This document shows positions 24,828 through 39,297 of a stretch of DNA of 64,000 nucleotides, in pieces. The position numbers and the translations under genes are program-made. Positions within the stretch are counted from its first letter, which is position 1, and every line of letters starts with the position of its first letter. Source of the DNA: Erigeron canadensis (taxonomy: Eukaryota > Streptophyta > Magnoliopsida > Asterales > Asteraceae); NCBI RefSeq assembly GCF_010389155.1, contig NC_057766.1:35721516-35785515 (forward strand). Direction: 5' to 3'. Below the pieces are notes generated by a model. The model made no database searches. It was not told the DNA's origin and was given only the letters and a program-made list of their open reading frames with translations.

Positions 24828-25069
24828 GGTCGGATTACATATGGGGTGGTCGGCCTACACGTCCCCAAAAAAAAGTTAAAAAATGTACCATATACAGTAC
24901 TTTGTAAATTGTTGTAACGTACATGTATTTAGATAGCTTCGAATGGTAAACATTGATCCATATATGCCAAGTAATCATCCATATTCATATCTATATTTTG
25001 TATTAGTTCATCTATGTTCTATGAGATAAATGTACATTAAGTTTCATTACCTTTAAACAACTCGTCATG

Positions 25070-25450
25070 TAAAATACCAAAATGCTAGTTAGAAAAAAAC
25101 TACAATAACATTCAACTACATCTCATGCGAATTGACCTATCCTAGTCAATTAGTTACATTAGTATTCAACATATCACAAAATAACATTCTATATATCAAC
25201 TTCCATTTATATGAAAGGAAATACATTTGAAATCCTTAAACATCGTTAAATATACACAATCAATCTTTTTACTAAAAGAAGAGTTAAAAACGTACCATAT
25301 ACAGTACTTTGTAAAAGTTAGTTGTCGTAATGTACACGTACTTAGCTAACTTCGATTGGTAAATATTGATCCATATATGCCAAGTAATCATCCATATTCA
25401 TATCTAATCATCTATATTTTGTTTTTTGTATTAGCTCATCTATGTTCCAT
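25070..25450 (+). repeat. Copy B of the host tandem duplication (empty sites)
   Basis: Contiguous counterpart of the three pieces of copy A. It shows the sequence before both insertions: ATTCAACAT|ATCACAAAAT near 25170 and TTTACTAAAA|...AGTTAAAAAC near 25270. Several small substitutions and short indels separate the copies. Confidence 0.8.
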
Positions 25451-25599
25451 GAGATAAATGTCCATCGGGTACTAATCATGAGTTTATAAGAACTTGAAGG
25501 ACCTCAAAAGACAAAAAATAAAGATAACAAAAAGGTGGGGTTAAAACTGTAAAAAAACAAAGTATTAAAATTGAAGGATAGGATTTCACTTCAGTTGTA

Positions 25600-26845
25600 C
25601 GAAAACAGAACTTCCATAAAGAAAGCAAACCAAGAATCGCTCTCCCGCGGGTCCACCGGTTTTCCCGGTCATCCTTTATTCACCTACTCCACTGAACTAC
25701 CGCCTTCAACCACCGTCTACCGCCGGTCACTCACTCCATCACTCCCAGGCAGCATTTCCACCACTACCACTACCAAAAACTGGTAATAGTCAGTTTAAGT
25801 TATAGTCAGTTTTTTTTTTTTTTTCTTTTGTTATTTATTTATTATTTTTTTTGAGTTTTATCCATTATAAGTTCTTAATCTTTTTATGATACCCATTTAC
25901 AATGGCTTTCTGAAAGTGAAAATATTTCCTAAAGTTTAAGCCTTTTTTTAATATAAGAAATGTAAGTTTTAGTGAAGAAGAAAATAACATTTCTTGAGTG
26001 ATTTTTTTTTTTGGTAAAGTTTACAAATTTATTGATGGGGTTGCTTCAAAACTTGTTTCTGACTTTCACCTTTCTACTTGTGTTTCTGTTATAAGATGTT
26101 GTGTGAAGATGAAGGTATTTACTATTTACTACTATTTCTTACCCTTTTTAGGGTTCTGTAACTTTTGTAATAAAAAGAGTAACATCTACAACATTCACAG
26201 TTATACATTTGCTAGCTTTTATAATATTATTCATATTTGGAATATGAGAAATTTTCCAGTGAAGCTATCATATAGGAAAACTTTTTAAAGAAAAAGATTT
26301 TGTTTTGTTTTGTTTTTGTTTTGTGTTTTTTTTTTTTTGATATATATATATTTTATTTTTAAATGTTATATCTTCCATACCTTTACTTTGTAGATTCTAT
26401 AATTATTCATCTATAAATACCCAATATTGTTTACATCTCAGAATGATGTTACAAACCCTTGGTGAGTAAACTCTCCAACTCCATATTCTTGCTTGTTAAA
26501 TAAAACGTAATAAAGTGAAGTGCTGTACATGGCGGTTGATAATTGTTTTTAAGAAGAGGCTAGTTTTATGTACAATATCGTATTGCATGTTATGGTTAGC
26601 AAAATCCGAATTTAAACTTTATTCTTATGCTAGTTGAGTTGATTGATTTTACTTTTAGTAATTTGATATTGTTTGCCATGATAGAATATCTTTATTTATA
26701 TATTTTGATGAAGTAAATTGTGTAGTGTGTATATATATATATATCCATATAAAGTTTTAGTAAAGTAGGATTATTTTAGATTGAAATCATTTATAAAGTT
26801 TATGATTTTGATTTGTTTATGGACTCAGATTCTTTTCAACAATTC
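25600..26845 (+). promoter_or_regulatory. 5' leader exon and leader intron of the second CCCH gene
   Basis: A C-rich leader (about 25600-25783, with CCGGTCATCC as in the first gene) ends at a probable donor (AAAACTG|GTAATAG). A ~1-kb T-rich intron follows, and an acceptor GGACTCAG lies near 26829. The last 70 bp before the start are clearly similar to the first gene. Confidence 0.6.
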
Positions 26846-26855
26846 TTGAAGAAGC

Positions 26856-28412
26856 ATGGGTAATGGTCATGATCACTTAACAACTCGATCTGTTTTCCCT
26901 CTTGGAGATATGAATGGTTCAATGAAAATAGTTGAACCCGAAATAGCTTTATCTGATTTGCTTGAACTTGCTGCCTATAATGATGTTGAAGGATTTAAGA
27001 GATTAAGTGATAGTAATTCTTCTGCTACTAATGAAGTGGGATTATGGTATGGGCATCAAAGAAGCTCTAAACGTATGTTGATGGAGCATAGAACGCCGCT
27101 GATGATTGCTGCAACTTATGGGAGTCTTGATGTTGTAAAGTTCATACTTTCTTTATCAGAAACTGATGTAAATACTTCTTGTGGTTCTGATAAAACAACT
27201 GCCCTTCATTGTGCTGCTTCGGGTGGTTCTCCAAATGCTTTTGATGTTATCAAAATATTGTTAGATTCTGGTGCTGATGTTGAACTGGTTGATGCTAATG
27301 GTTGTCGCCCTATTGATGTTGTTTTTGTACCTCCAAATCAACCAAAGCTGAAGATGGCGCTTGAAAGCTTACTACTTCAAAAAGGAGATGATTCTGCTTT
27401 GACTTCTGTGAACTTAAATCTTGATAATGTATGCATAATAAATGAGAAGAAAGAGTATCCTATTGATCCGTGTTTCCCTGATTTACAAAGTGATACTTAT
27501 TCAAGTGATGAATTCCGGATGTTTGCTTTCAAGATTCGTCCTTGTTCCCGGGCTTATTCACATGATTGGACTGAATGCCCGTTTATTCATCCAGGTGAGA
27601 GTGCAAGAAGACGTGACCCTCGGAAAATCCATTATAGTTGTGTCCCTTGTCCTGATTTCAAGAAAGGACAGTGTAGGTTTAGAGATCTTTGTGAGTTTTC
27701 TCATGGTGTTTTTGAATGCTGGCTGCACCCTGCACAATATAGGACTCGGTTATGTAAAGATGGAACCTTTTGTGCTCGACGGGTTTGTTTCTTTGCCCAC
27801 AAACCAGAAGAACTCCGCCCGTTACATGTTTCAACAGGGTCTGCTTTGCCATCACCACGAGGTTCTCCTGCTGGCGCCAACGCCATGTCACCACCTCCAT
27901 TTTCTCCACCACCTATGCTGCAGCTGCATGGAGCCAATTTTCAGGGAAGCCGCTTGAATTTGCCTTTTAATGCTAGAGACATTCATCTCCTCGATCTTGA
28001 AATGCATCGGAGGCAACACGCTGCAGCTTTTTCGCCATTACATAAACCAGTGGTGTTTAATCAGTCATCTCCAATGAGCCCATATTCACCATATGGAATT
28101 TCATCTCCAAGAATTATGTCACCTAGGGACATTGAACAATCTCACATGATACCTTTTAGCCCACACTTGTCAAAATGGGGTTCTTCTAAAGGAAATGTGG
28201 ACTGGTCTGTAAATGGAAGTGAAATGGTTCAAACCAGAAGATCCGAGTCCTCTGAGCCAGATGTTTCATGGGTTCAATCTCTGGTGAAGGAACCAGTACC
28301 ACCAATGACACCAAAGGGTTCAGGGATGGAACTACCAGAGGTCCGGAAGATGGATCATGCAGCTTTGGGAACATGGCTTGAGAACTTGCAGCTTGATCAG
28401 ATTGTTGCATAG
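26856..28412 (+). CDS. Ankyrin + tandem CCCH zinc-finger (RR-TZF) protein, full-length copy
   Basis: Single coding exon, 518 residues. Ankyrin repeats fill residues ~80-165 (HRTPLMIAATYGSLDVVKFIL, TTALHCAASGGSP). The arginine-rich region follows (C-X5-H-X4-C-X3-H, then RRRDP), then two fingers, C-X7-C-X5-C-X3-H and C-X5-C-X4-C-X3-H, separated by 16 residues (WLHPAQYRTRLC between them). This is exactly the plant RR-TZF pattern. The C-terminal ~190 residues are Pro/Ser-rich, with several SP sites, and end in a DVSWVQSLVKEP block and a short AALGTWLENLQLDQ segment. Such proteins bind AU-rich RNA, sit in cytoplasmic granules or the nucleus, and act in stress and hormone responses. Intact and the likely functional member of the pair. 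Confidence 0.95.
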   Translation: MGNGHDHLTTRSVFPLGDMNGSMKIVEPEIALSDLLELAAYNDVEGFKRLSDSNSSATNEVGLWYGHQRSSKRMLMEHRTPLMIAATYGSLDVVKFILSLSETDVNTSCGSDKTTALHCAASGGSPNAFDVIKILLDSGADVELVDANGCRPIDVVFVPPNQPKLKMALESLLLQKGDDSALTSVNLNLDNVCIINEKKEYPIDPCFPDLQSDTYSSDEFRMFAFKIRPCSRAYSHDWTECPFIHPGESARRRDPRKIHYSCVPCPDFKKGQCRFRDLCEFSHGVFECWLHPAQYRTRLCKDGTFCARRVCFFAHKPEELRPLHVSTGSALPSPRGSPAGANAMSPPPFSPPPMLQLHGANFQGSRLNLPFNARDIHLLDLEMHRRQHAAAFSPLHKPVVFNQSSPMSPYSPYGISSPRIMSPRDIEQSHMIPFSPHLSKWGSSKGNVDWSVNGSEMVQTRRSESSEPDVSWVQSLVKEPVPPMTPKGSGMELPEVRKMDHAALGTWLENLQLDQIVA

Positions 28413-31240
28413 TATCCAACAAGTGAATGGTAATTCTATCTGTCTATTTTTTATTAATTTATGTATATTGTTATATATGGAAAAACAAGATTTTGGGTTG
28501 GAAATTTTTTCTCACAGTTTCACTTGCGTGTTCCAAATACCCAAAGATCTTCATGGAGCACCCTCATTATTCCTTAAATCCTTTGTCATGTTAGTTGTTA
28601 AATATCATTTTAAAACGTCAATACAAGTTTGTTTATTTTTTCTATGTATCTTAAGCCAGTTAAGATGACAAATGTAGAAACTTTTATCTTTTGTTTTCTT
28701 TGGTTGCTTCCTTGTCAAAGGATTTGTGTTGCAGTAAGTGTCTATTGTCTAAGCTATAAAGGTATCAAATGACATTTGTGTAACACATTAGACTGCGATA
28801 TTTGGAAGGATTTTGTATTTTAACTTTCTGTGCTTGCTTCCTTGTCAAAAAGCATGTGCTGCGATAATCACAAACTATCACAGACTAATGCAAGTCTTTC
28901 CCATTGATTAATTTTACTTTGTGATTTTAACATATTAGTTAGATGGCTAATGTTGAAAATTGATCATTTTTTATCTTCTTGTTTCCTTGTCAAACAGTAT
29001 GGGCTGTACTAACTTTCACTGCCCCTGCGAATCTGATATATTTTGTATAATTTTATTAACAGTTACCATCGGATGGAAAACGTTGACATTTCATTTTATT
29101 TTTTTCTTTTTCTTATCTTTGTTTCTTGTTATCTTGTCGAACAATATGTGCCAGGCTAATTTTCAAAACGGTCATGTGTCCGTGTTCAGTAACATATACA
29201 TTGAGACCATGGATGAAGCGAGAAAATTTTAATTATAAAAGGGCACAAAATTAATCAGTCTTCTATCATGTTAATCCTTTTATGGTTGTTATATGGTGTC
29301 AAAATATCAAATTCTAGTTACTGCACTAATTTTTTTTTTTTTTTTATCATGTATCCAAAACTTTGTAACGACAACTGCCTACACCGTCATCAAGTTATCT
29401 TCGTCCCTGATTGAGACATTGATTTTATTAGTGTTATACCTTGATCATCATTAGTTGTGTTGTTTTGTTGATTATAGGATAGAGTTGCTGATGTGTTCCA
29501 TTTGGTTAATTAACTATTTAAGAAGAAAATGTTGTTGGGACAGAAAGTGATTGAATTTGGTAATTTGGCTCTTTTGTTGATGTACAGTCAGTAATCAAGA
29601 TGATATATTACTACTTTTAAATTATTGGCAATATGAGTTATTCTCATGTTGGCTAATGGTAATGAACTATTTCTTTAGCATACAGTATTTTTATTTTATT
29701 TTATTGAACATTCAATTTCATTACTTACAGAAAGACTAGCAATAAGATAGTGAATCTGAATACAAAGAAAGAGTGAAAAGACAGCAGCACAGTAAAAGAG
29801 TATTATTATATAGTTTACTTTTTGTAACAAATATGGTTTGGCACAAGTATAAAATCAAAGCGTATCAAAACAAGGAATTTGTATTTCATAGTGCCTTTTT
29901 TCTTTGAAAAGAATACAAGATATAAGAAATGTTTGTTATAAATGTAATGGGAATCTGATGATGAGGTGGATGCCAAATCAAGAGTTGGTGGAGGTGTTTT
30001 GGATTGTAGGAGATGGAGATGGTTTTGGTTTTCTGTCATTATCAAATCTTTATTATTGACAACAAAGTATTAGATTGTTTACTTTATAAATGTTCTTTAT
30101 TGGTGTGGATCGGATGTGATTCTCATATGCATATGTGCTTTACTGGGATTTCTATTTTTGGATACCCATTTAAGTAGAGTGTACCAAATAAGAAAATAAT
30201 TCGTATAATGCATTAATGCATGATACGATTTAGATAAAGTGATCATTTCTGATAATGTCATACAAAACGTTTCATTCAAACTATTCCGTAAGACGTATTT
30301 AAAAGTTACAAATCACTACCAAGGTGGCTAGTTGTCACGCGTTTCGAGTTTTTTATAAAAAGTTTCAGGTTCATCGGATAAAGATCTTATGGTGGTCAAA
30401 ACAAGGTTTGGAAATGGCAAGAAATAATTCGATTAGGCCGTGTATACTTAAAATTCGCCGTATCCGGATTATCAAAACATGAAAAACCTTTTCCTTTCTT
30501 TAAAAGTTACATTTTGATGTAATATATCAAGTTTCTTCATTTTGAGATGACTTGTTTCGAAAGAAACAAAAACTATAATTACCACATAATTGACATGTGA
30601 TGTGATACATGAACAGAGAGTGATAATTGATAAGCATGTTCTAGTTGGACCATTTTATTTTAACTCAAGATTTAACATAATGAACACTATAAGTTGATAG
30701 ATAATTTTGATGGTTGTTTTTTCTTTGAATTAGTAAGTCGATTAACAAACTAATCATGTGTTGATTAGTTATTACATGTCATGACCTAATAGTCACCTCT
30801 ATGCAAACTCACCAAACAAATTCCAAAGGGGTGGAAAGGAGAGTTCGAGCTATATCTACAAAACTATTACGTAAATGACTTTGGAGTCTAAAACAAAGTG
30901 ATTTATCAAAACTGGAGATGTAGCAGTTTGTGGCCACACCACGATTGAAAAGAGGCAAGCGGAACTCGAAGAATTTTTACAATTTCATCCGCAAAGACAC
31001 AATCTAGCTAAGCTAAGTGTAGCGGACTACAGGCTCAAAAGTTAAGCCCAAAAAGTAACCCCGGTTACTGACCTAGTTGTATTTTACACCTGGGCTTTGC
31101 TACTGGGCTAAAAGGAAATGTTCAAACTTTTGCTCCCTTATATTTCATTTTTCAATTTTATATATGGCCTATGGGTGTTTGATCTACAAATCTACAATAT
31201 CTGTATGGAATCTCAATTCTATCTTGAGCCTAGAGAATTA
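28413..31240. other. 3' flank of the CCCH gene and intergenic DNA
   Basis: Includes the 3' UTR of the CCCH gene and a degenerate repeat (listed separately). The rest (about 29300-31240) is AT-rich, with a poly-T run near 29330. No supported gene. Confidence 0.5.
28680..29170 (+). repeat. Four degenerate units of ~130-147 bp
   Basis: The block 'T(T)CCTTGTCAAA..(n)TGTGxTGC' recurs at about 28711, 28841, 28986 and 29133, each preceded by a T-rich 'TTTATCTTTTGTTT' stretch. The spacing is 130, 145 and 147 bp. Units are diverged; the fourth reads ATCTTGTCGAACAATATGTGCC. Confidence 0.55.
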
Positions 31241-31649
31241 TCTATACTTCTATACTATATTATTATACTATATTATAAAAGTTTCAACTTTCAATTTCAA
31301 CACAATGTACACATGATAATATATAATATACCATACATCAATGCCTACAACTTTCTCTCTTCTGCATAAATCATGTTATTTCTTATAATTCTTTCAAAAT
31401 TTTTTATCTCAAAAACCTTACATCGATAAATTATAAAAATTATTTGGGTGTTCTTAAAATTTCATGCTCTTTCATTAGAGATGTCACTCGATATACTTTC
31501 GACGAACTTTTAAATCCGAGATCGGAGCCCGTACGGCTAAGACATTTGGCTATGACACTCTATGACATATCACCTCCTATGACTTATCATACTCTATGAC
31601 CTATCATACTCACTATCTCACCGCCACAACGCGAGGGTAGTTGCTCTCG
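31241..31649 (+). mobile_element. Helitron-like non-autonomous element, unit 1
   Basis: Starts TCTATACTTCTATACTATAT after an A and ends GCTCTCG. It carries a 3' GC-rich block (CGCCACAACGCGAGGGTAG). About 90% identical by eye to the unit that follows directly. The terminal four bases are CTCG rather than the canonical CTRR. Confidence 0.6.
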
Positions 31650-32047
31650 TCTATACTATATTATTATATAAAGCAAATAGAGTTCAACTTTAAATTTCAA
31701 CAATGTACAAATAATAATGCATGATGTACCATACATCAATACCTACAACTTTTTCTCTCCTCCATAAATCATTTTATTCCTCTAATTCTTTCAAAATCTT
31801 TTATCTCAAAAACCGTACATCGATAAATTATAAAAATTATATGAGTATTCTTAAAATTTCATGCTCTTTCATTAGAGATGTCATTCGATATACTTTCGAC
31901 GGATTTTTAAATCCGAGGGCGGAGCCCATACGGCTAAGATATTTGGCTATGACACTCTATCACATATCACCTTCTATGACCTATCACATATCACCTACCT
32001 ATGACCCTCACCATCTTACCGTCGCAACGCGCGGGTACTTGCTCTCG
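31650..32047 (+). mobile_element. Helitron-like non-autonomous element, unit 2 (head to tail with unit 1)
   Basis: Starts TCTATACTATATTATTATAT immediately after unit 1 and ends GCTCTCG, followed by T. The 3' region has the GTCGCAACGCGCGGGTACTTG block. It shares with unit 1 long stretches such as TTCATGCTCTTTCATTAGAG and TACGGCTAAG. The pair sits between A and T, as Helitron insertions do. Confidence 0.6.
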
Positions 32048-32494
32048 TAAACCAAAACATACATTCAATCTTTTTAAAGCAAACAGGTTTCGACTACGAA
32101 CATTACACAACTCCGACATTAGCATTTTAGTCATCAATAATTCAAAGTGACAATTGTATTATACAACAACCAAAATGTAGTAGGAATAATTTAGATTTTA
32201 GATGCTTCGAAAGTCAAGTTCATCGGGATATCTAAATTCTAAGGATACAACACTAAAATGCACCATTTTTCCAACTACATAAAAGTATCAATCGCTACCT
32301 TCAAGCTATTTACTTGAAAGTTGAAACGCACTTATCAAATCCAACAAATCTATTTTATCTTATTTTTTTCCCAAAAACTATTGGTAGTAAGAAATGACAA
32401 GAATCTAAAATTCAAGGAGTTAAACTATAAATACTCAAAACATATCATCTTTCTCATCTCAGACAATCAAATTAGAACCTAAAAAAAAAAAAAA
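32048..32494. other. Promoter region of the MnmA/TRMU gene
   Basis: AT-rich, ending in an A-run just before the start codon. No distinct element recognised. Confidence 0.4.
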
Positions 32495-36052
<3,558 letters not shown>

Positions 36053-38289
36053 ATATTATCATTTAAAAAGAAGAAAAAAATGTGTAGATCTTAGTTGTAG
36101 AAAAGCTACAAATCAATATGCAAATTGGCAGCATTTCTGACTGCCATTTCTGAGATTAGTTTTGGTGTATATGTAAAGATGTATGTATTTGTTGATGGGT
36201 AACCAGATTTTGTTTTCAATAATATAGATGAGATCCACTTGTAGTGTTGGAAATGTTGGATTTTTGGCTATTGCTTAGTTTTCTTTTCTATTAACCAAAA
36301 AGCATGTTTCAATTGTATGTTTCGTGTATGTAGCATGTTTCAACTATGGTGAAGGCTCTTCACAGTTTCTTGGAGCTATAGTTCAGTTTTTTAAAAATAC
36401 TACATGCCTGCATCCCATCAACGTTTTGTCAAGTTAATGATTTAGCATTGCACACATACCAATAAGTTACGAAGTTTGAGAAAAAAAAAAAAAAGAAAGA
36501 TTTGGCATTTTTGGTGTAGGTTCCATTTCAACAAATTCTGATTTCAATAATTATGGGGTTATGTTTTGATACTTTTTAGTGACTCGCTATCGAATACACA
36601 ATGGTCCTTTTTCAGACCTCATCATCATAAATTAGAAAAAGTTCTAGTGATAAAAGACTTGGAGTATAAAAGCAAATGTCAAAATCTTAAGTCATATTAT
36701 TTACCTTCATATTTACCTTCATTTTCTTCATTCGACCCATCAGTGAAAGTACACTGGAACCAATAATGAGTCGGTTATCCATTAATTAGAAAAAGATATC
36801 ACATATTATCACTCATTCTAAAGATATTATTATCATAAAACATTAGACAAACACCTTAAAGATGTTCTGTTATAACTTATGAGTAGTTGGGGTTTTGAAG
36901 ACATGCAAAACACAATAATTGAAGTTAATGGCTTCTTCATATGTTGTGATACATCCCACTTGACTTCTTTTAGATATATCATGTGATTCATGAATCTTTG
37001 AATTAAAGTTAAAATGCACATATTATAGCGAAGTTATTGGGTGAACTAGAATCTGTAACATACAGCATATTGGAAAGAAAAGACCTAGATGTTTTATGCA
37101 TGTCAATACATTCTAAGTTACCTACATGACATGAAACCAACCCGTTTTGATCTAAAATAATCTATCAACCCAAGAACCCATCAACCCACCAAAACTCCAA
37201 CCCATTTAAAAAAAAAATAAAAAATCAAATACCCGTAATTTTATAGTTTACACGGGAGTAAAAAAAGCTGGGAGGCCGGGTCACCTCTTTGACCCAATAA
37301 TGGCTCCGCTATAGATACAACTAACATTATACGAGTAGTTTTTTCCTTTGAATAGATCAAATGTTGATAATATTTTGAAACATATAGAAATCTTAACAAG
37401 TAAAAATGAACATGATTATAATTTTATAAATGGAAAATGCTAAATACAGCCCTAAGAGCTGTATTTAACGTGAATAAAAAAACTTATACCTTCCATATTA
37501 AAAGTCCGTCCCTGATTTTCATGGTAAATGTACAAACAATTTATGCACTTTAAACACAACCCTAAGGGCTGTATTTAGCAAACCTTTAAATAAATAAGTA
37601 GTACATAAATCATTTACCATTAGCCCATACGTTGACCCAAAATTAATTACCCATTAATTACTAAATATGGTATCGCGCCTTATACATGTGACTTGTGAGT
37701 TGTGACATTATTAATTTTTAAAGATGAGGCGTACGTAGTAATTATTTTTAGCGTCTATTGTTGAATCTTCCATTGTTCCATCTTGTATTTCAGTCTTCTT
37801 TTTTCTTACAATTAAGTGATACAAGTTATTCTGTCTGATCTGCTTGATACATATATGGCTGAATTTGGCTAGCTGTAATATAGGGATAGATGGCTGCAAT
37901 ATGCAATTAGAAATAACTCTAAAAATGAACGTATTATTGTACTCGTAACACTTATTATCTTATTTATTAGGATAAGTACAAAACATAGATCTTTCCAAAT
38001 TTTGCACTACATTAAAAGGGGAAAAAGATGTATACCAACAGCTTCAACTCGAGGGTGGCTATGTTACAAGGACCACTTTGAAGTTGCCTTCATTGTGTAA
38101 TTAAATGTTAATGCATCATTGCATGTTTCGTGACGGAGTGAACATTACATATGTTTAGATATTGGAATCACACGTCAAGTTAAATACCAGCTGAGTTTTG
38201 GCTCTTGTAGTATGTATAATAAAATAATATACTGTAAGTTGAAGAAATTGGTGAAATACGAGTATATGTGTTTGAATTAGATGTATGAT
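36053..38289. other. Intergenic between TRMU and the LTR element
   Basis: Starts with the TRMU 3' UTR and is otherwise AT-rich without a gene. It holds one MITE (37438-37580). Repeat-like 'aacccgttttgatc / caacccatcaaccc' composition is seen near 37130-37210. Confidence 0.5.
37438..37580. mobile_element. MITE, 143 bp
   Basis: The ends form a ~30-bp inverted repeat: TGCTAAATACAGCCCTAAG on the left and, on the complement of the right end, TGCTAAATACAGCCCTTAG, both continuing with GTATTTA-like sequence. The interior is AT-rich and non-coding. No certain target duplication. Confidence 0.75.
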
Positions 38290-39033
38290 TGATGATACGT
38301 CAATTAACATATACGCTTTACGAGTATGCAATCTCGTATTATTATAAGATAAGAAATGTACATTGGCCCCATGACACCTAGTATGGGGAGATGTAAGAAG
38401 GATTAGGATATTCAGGTGGCGATTCCCTGCTGGTAACTCGTATTATGTATACGGTTTTACGCCATCCGATCCTGTGATGATGATATATGTTTTAGTTATA
38501 TTTGCTAGATAGTGATTGGAAAGTCTTGTAGTTCAGAGAGAACTAGAAAATATAGAGCTTGTTGTCAGAACTTATGATCTTCCTTCCTTCCATGTTTGTT
38601 TCACTTATTTATAGTGACAAATATGACCTTTAGTGATTCGAACGGTTGTCCTTTAGTAACTCGAAAGGTTGTCCTTTGGTAATCTGAAAGGGTTGTCTCT
38701 TGGTAACTCGAAAGGTTGTCCTTTGGTGACTCGAAAGGTTGTCCTTTGGTAACTCGAAAGGTTGTCTTTTGGTAATCTAAAAGGGTGTCCTTTCATAACT
38801 CGAAAGGGTATTATTTATAAAGGTTTTATTTCCTTGACTACGTTATCGTATGTATATCATTAAGCCCCCCAATTCAAGTGCTCCAAAAATATGTTTTTGG
38901 AGTATATGAATTTATATTTTAATATCTATGTATATATCATCTATTTTAGTTGATTATTGTGAGAATTTTAGTTTTATTTAAATAAATCAGAGGAATCTTG
39001 TTGTGGATATCTTAAACTATACGTTATTATGAT

Positions 39034-39069
<36 letters not shown>

Positions 39070-39193
39070 TAGTAGACATTTTATAAGTTGTTACCATTGT
39101 CTATGCTAATTTCACATCTTTGAATACTTTATAAGCTTAGTAGTCCAACTACATGCTGACTCATCTTTTGTGGTCCAGTTTTGCTTGTTACGT
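38290..39193 (-). repeat. Left LTR (3' LTR of the element)
   Basis: Begins TGATGATACGTCAATT. Nearly identical to 48964-49856: I see about three substitutions, a 2-bp indel and different poly-T lengths (about 34 T at 39032-39068 here). The match ends at TTGCTTGTTACGT. The sequence after that differs between the two LTRs, so the inner border is approximate. Contains an internal minisatellite. Confidence 0.85.
38630..38815 (+). repeat. Minisatellite inside the left LTR (~27-bp units)
   Basis: About seven units of 'GGTAACTCGAAAGGTTGTCCTTT' with variants (GGTAATCTGAAAGGGTTGTC and others). The same array lies at about 49305-49490 in the other LTR. LTR position makes a promoter/enhancer role possible; this is inference. 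Confidence 0.8.
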
Positions 39194-39297
39194 GGATAGC
39201 ATTATTGCCATGTTGCATGACTATTACTAGGGTAATGATTGTTTTACTTAATATAAATTGTTGTATTTTCGATTTATTTTTACATGTAAAGTAATCA

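Larger units (their letters stand above)
20549..24866. mobile_element. Two-gene Mutator-like element with palindromic sub-terminal repeats
   Basis: 4318 bp, delimited by comparison with the uninterrupted copy B and flanked on both sides by AAAAAAAA (8 bp, a possible target duplication, low complexity). The ends are related: left ACATACCCCGACCAC then AACCCGACCACCCC, right complement GTAGGCCGACCACCCC then AATCCGACCACCCC. Near each end are two copies of a palindrome built on AGGAGCGAC-N-GTCGCTCCT. Inside, a plus-strand gene (21444-22890) and a minus-strand MULE transposase (22940-24436) point toward each other, as mudrA and mudrB do in MuDR. Both genes are broken, so this copy is not autonomous. 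Confidence 0.75.
19553..25069 (+). repeat. Copy A of a host tandem duplication, interrupted by two insertions
   Basis: Three separate pieces (19553-19653, 20439-20548 and 24867-25069) line up in order with the contiguous sequence 25070-25450. Shared blocks include CTACATCTCATGCGAATTGA, ATCACAAAATAACATTC and GATCCATATATGCCAAG. Removing the insertions at 19654-20438 and 20549-24866 makes copy A collinear with copy B. Confidence 0.8.

Noticed and set aside
25998..26288. 96-codon frame in the leader intron of the second CCCH gene
   Set aside because: T-rich intronic sequence; no similarity or splice support.
27442..27957. 171-codon plus-strand frame inside the second CCCH gene
   Set aside because: Overlaps the real coding frame in another phase; no family similarity.
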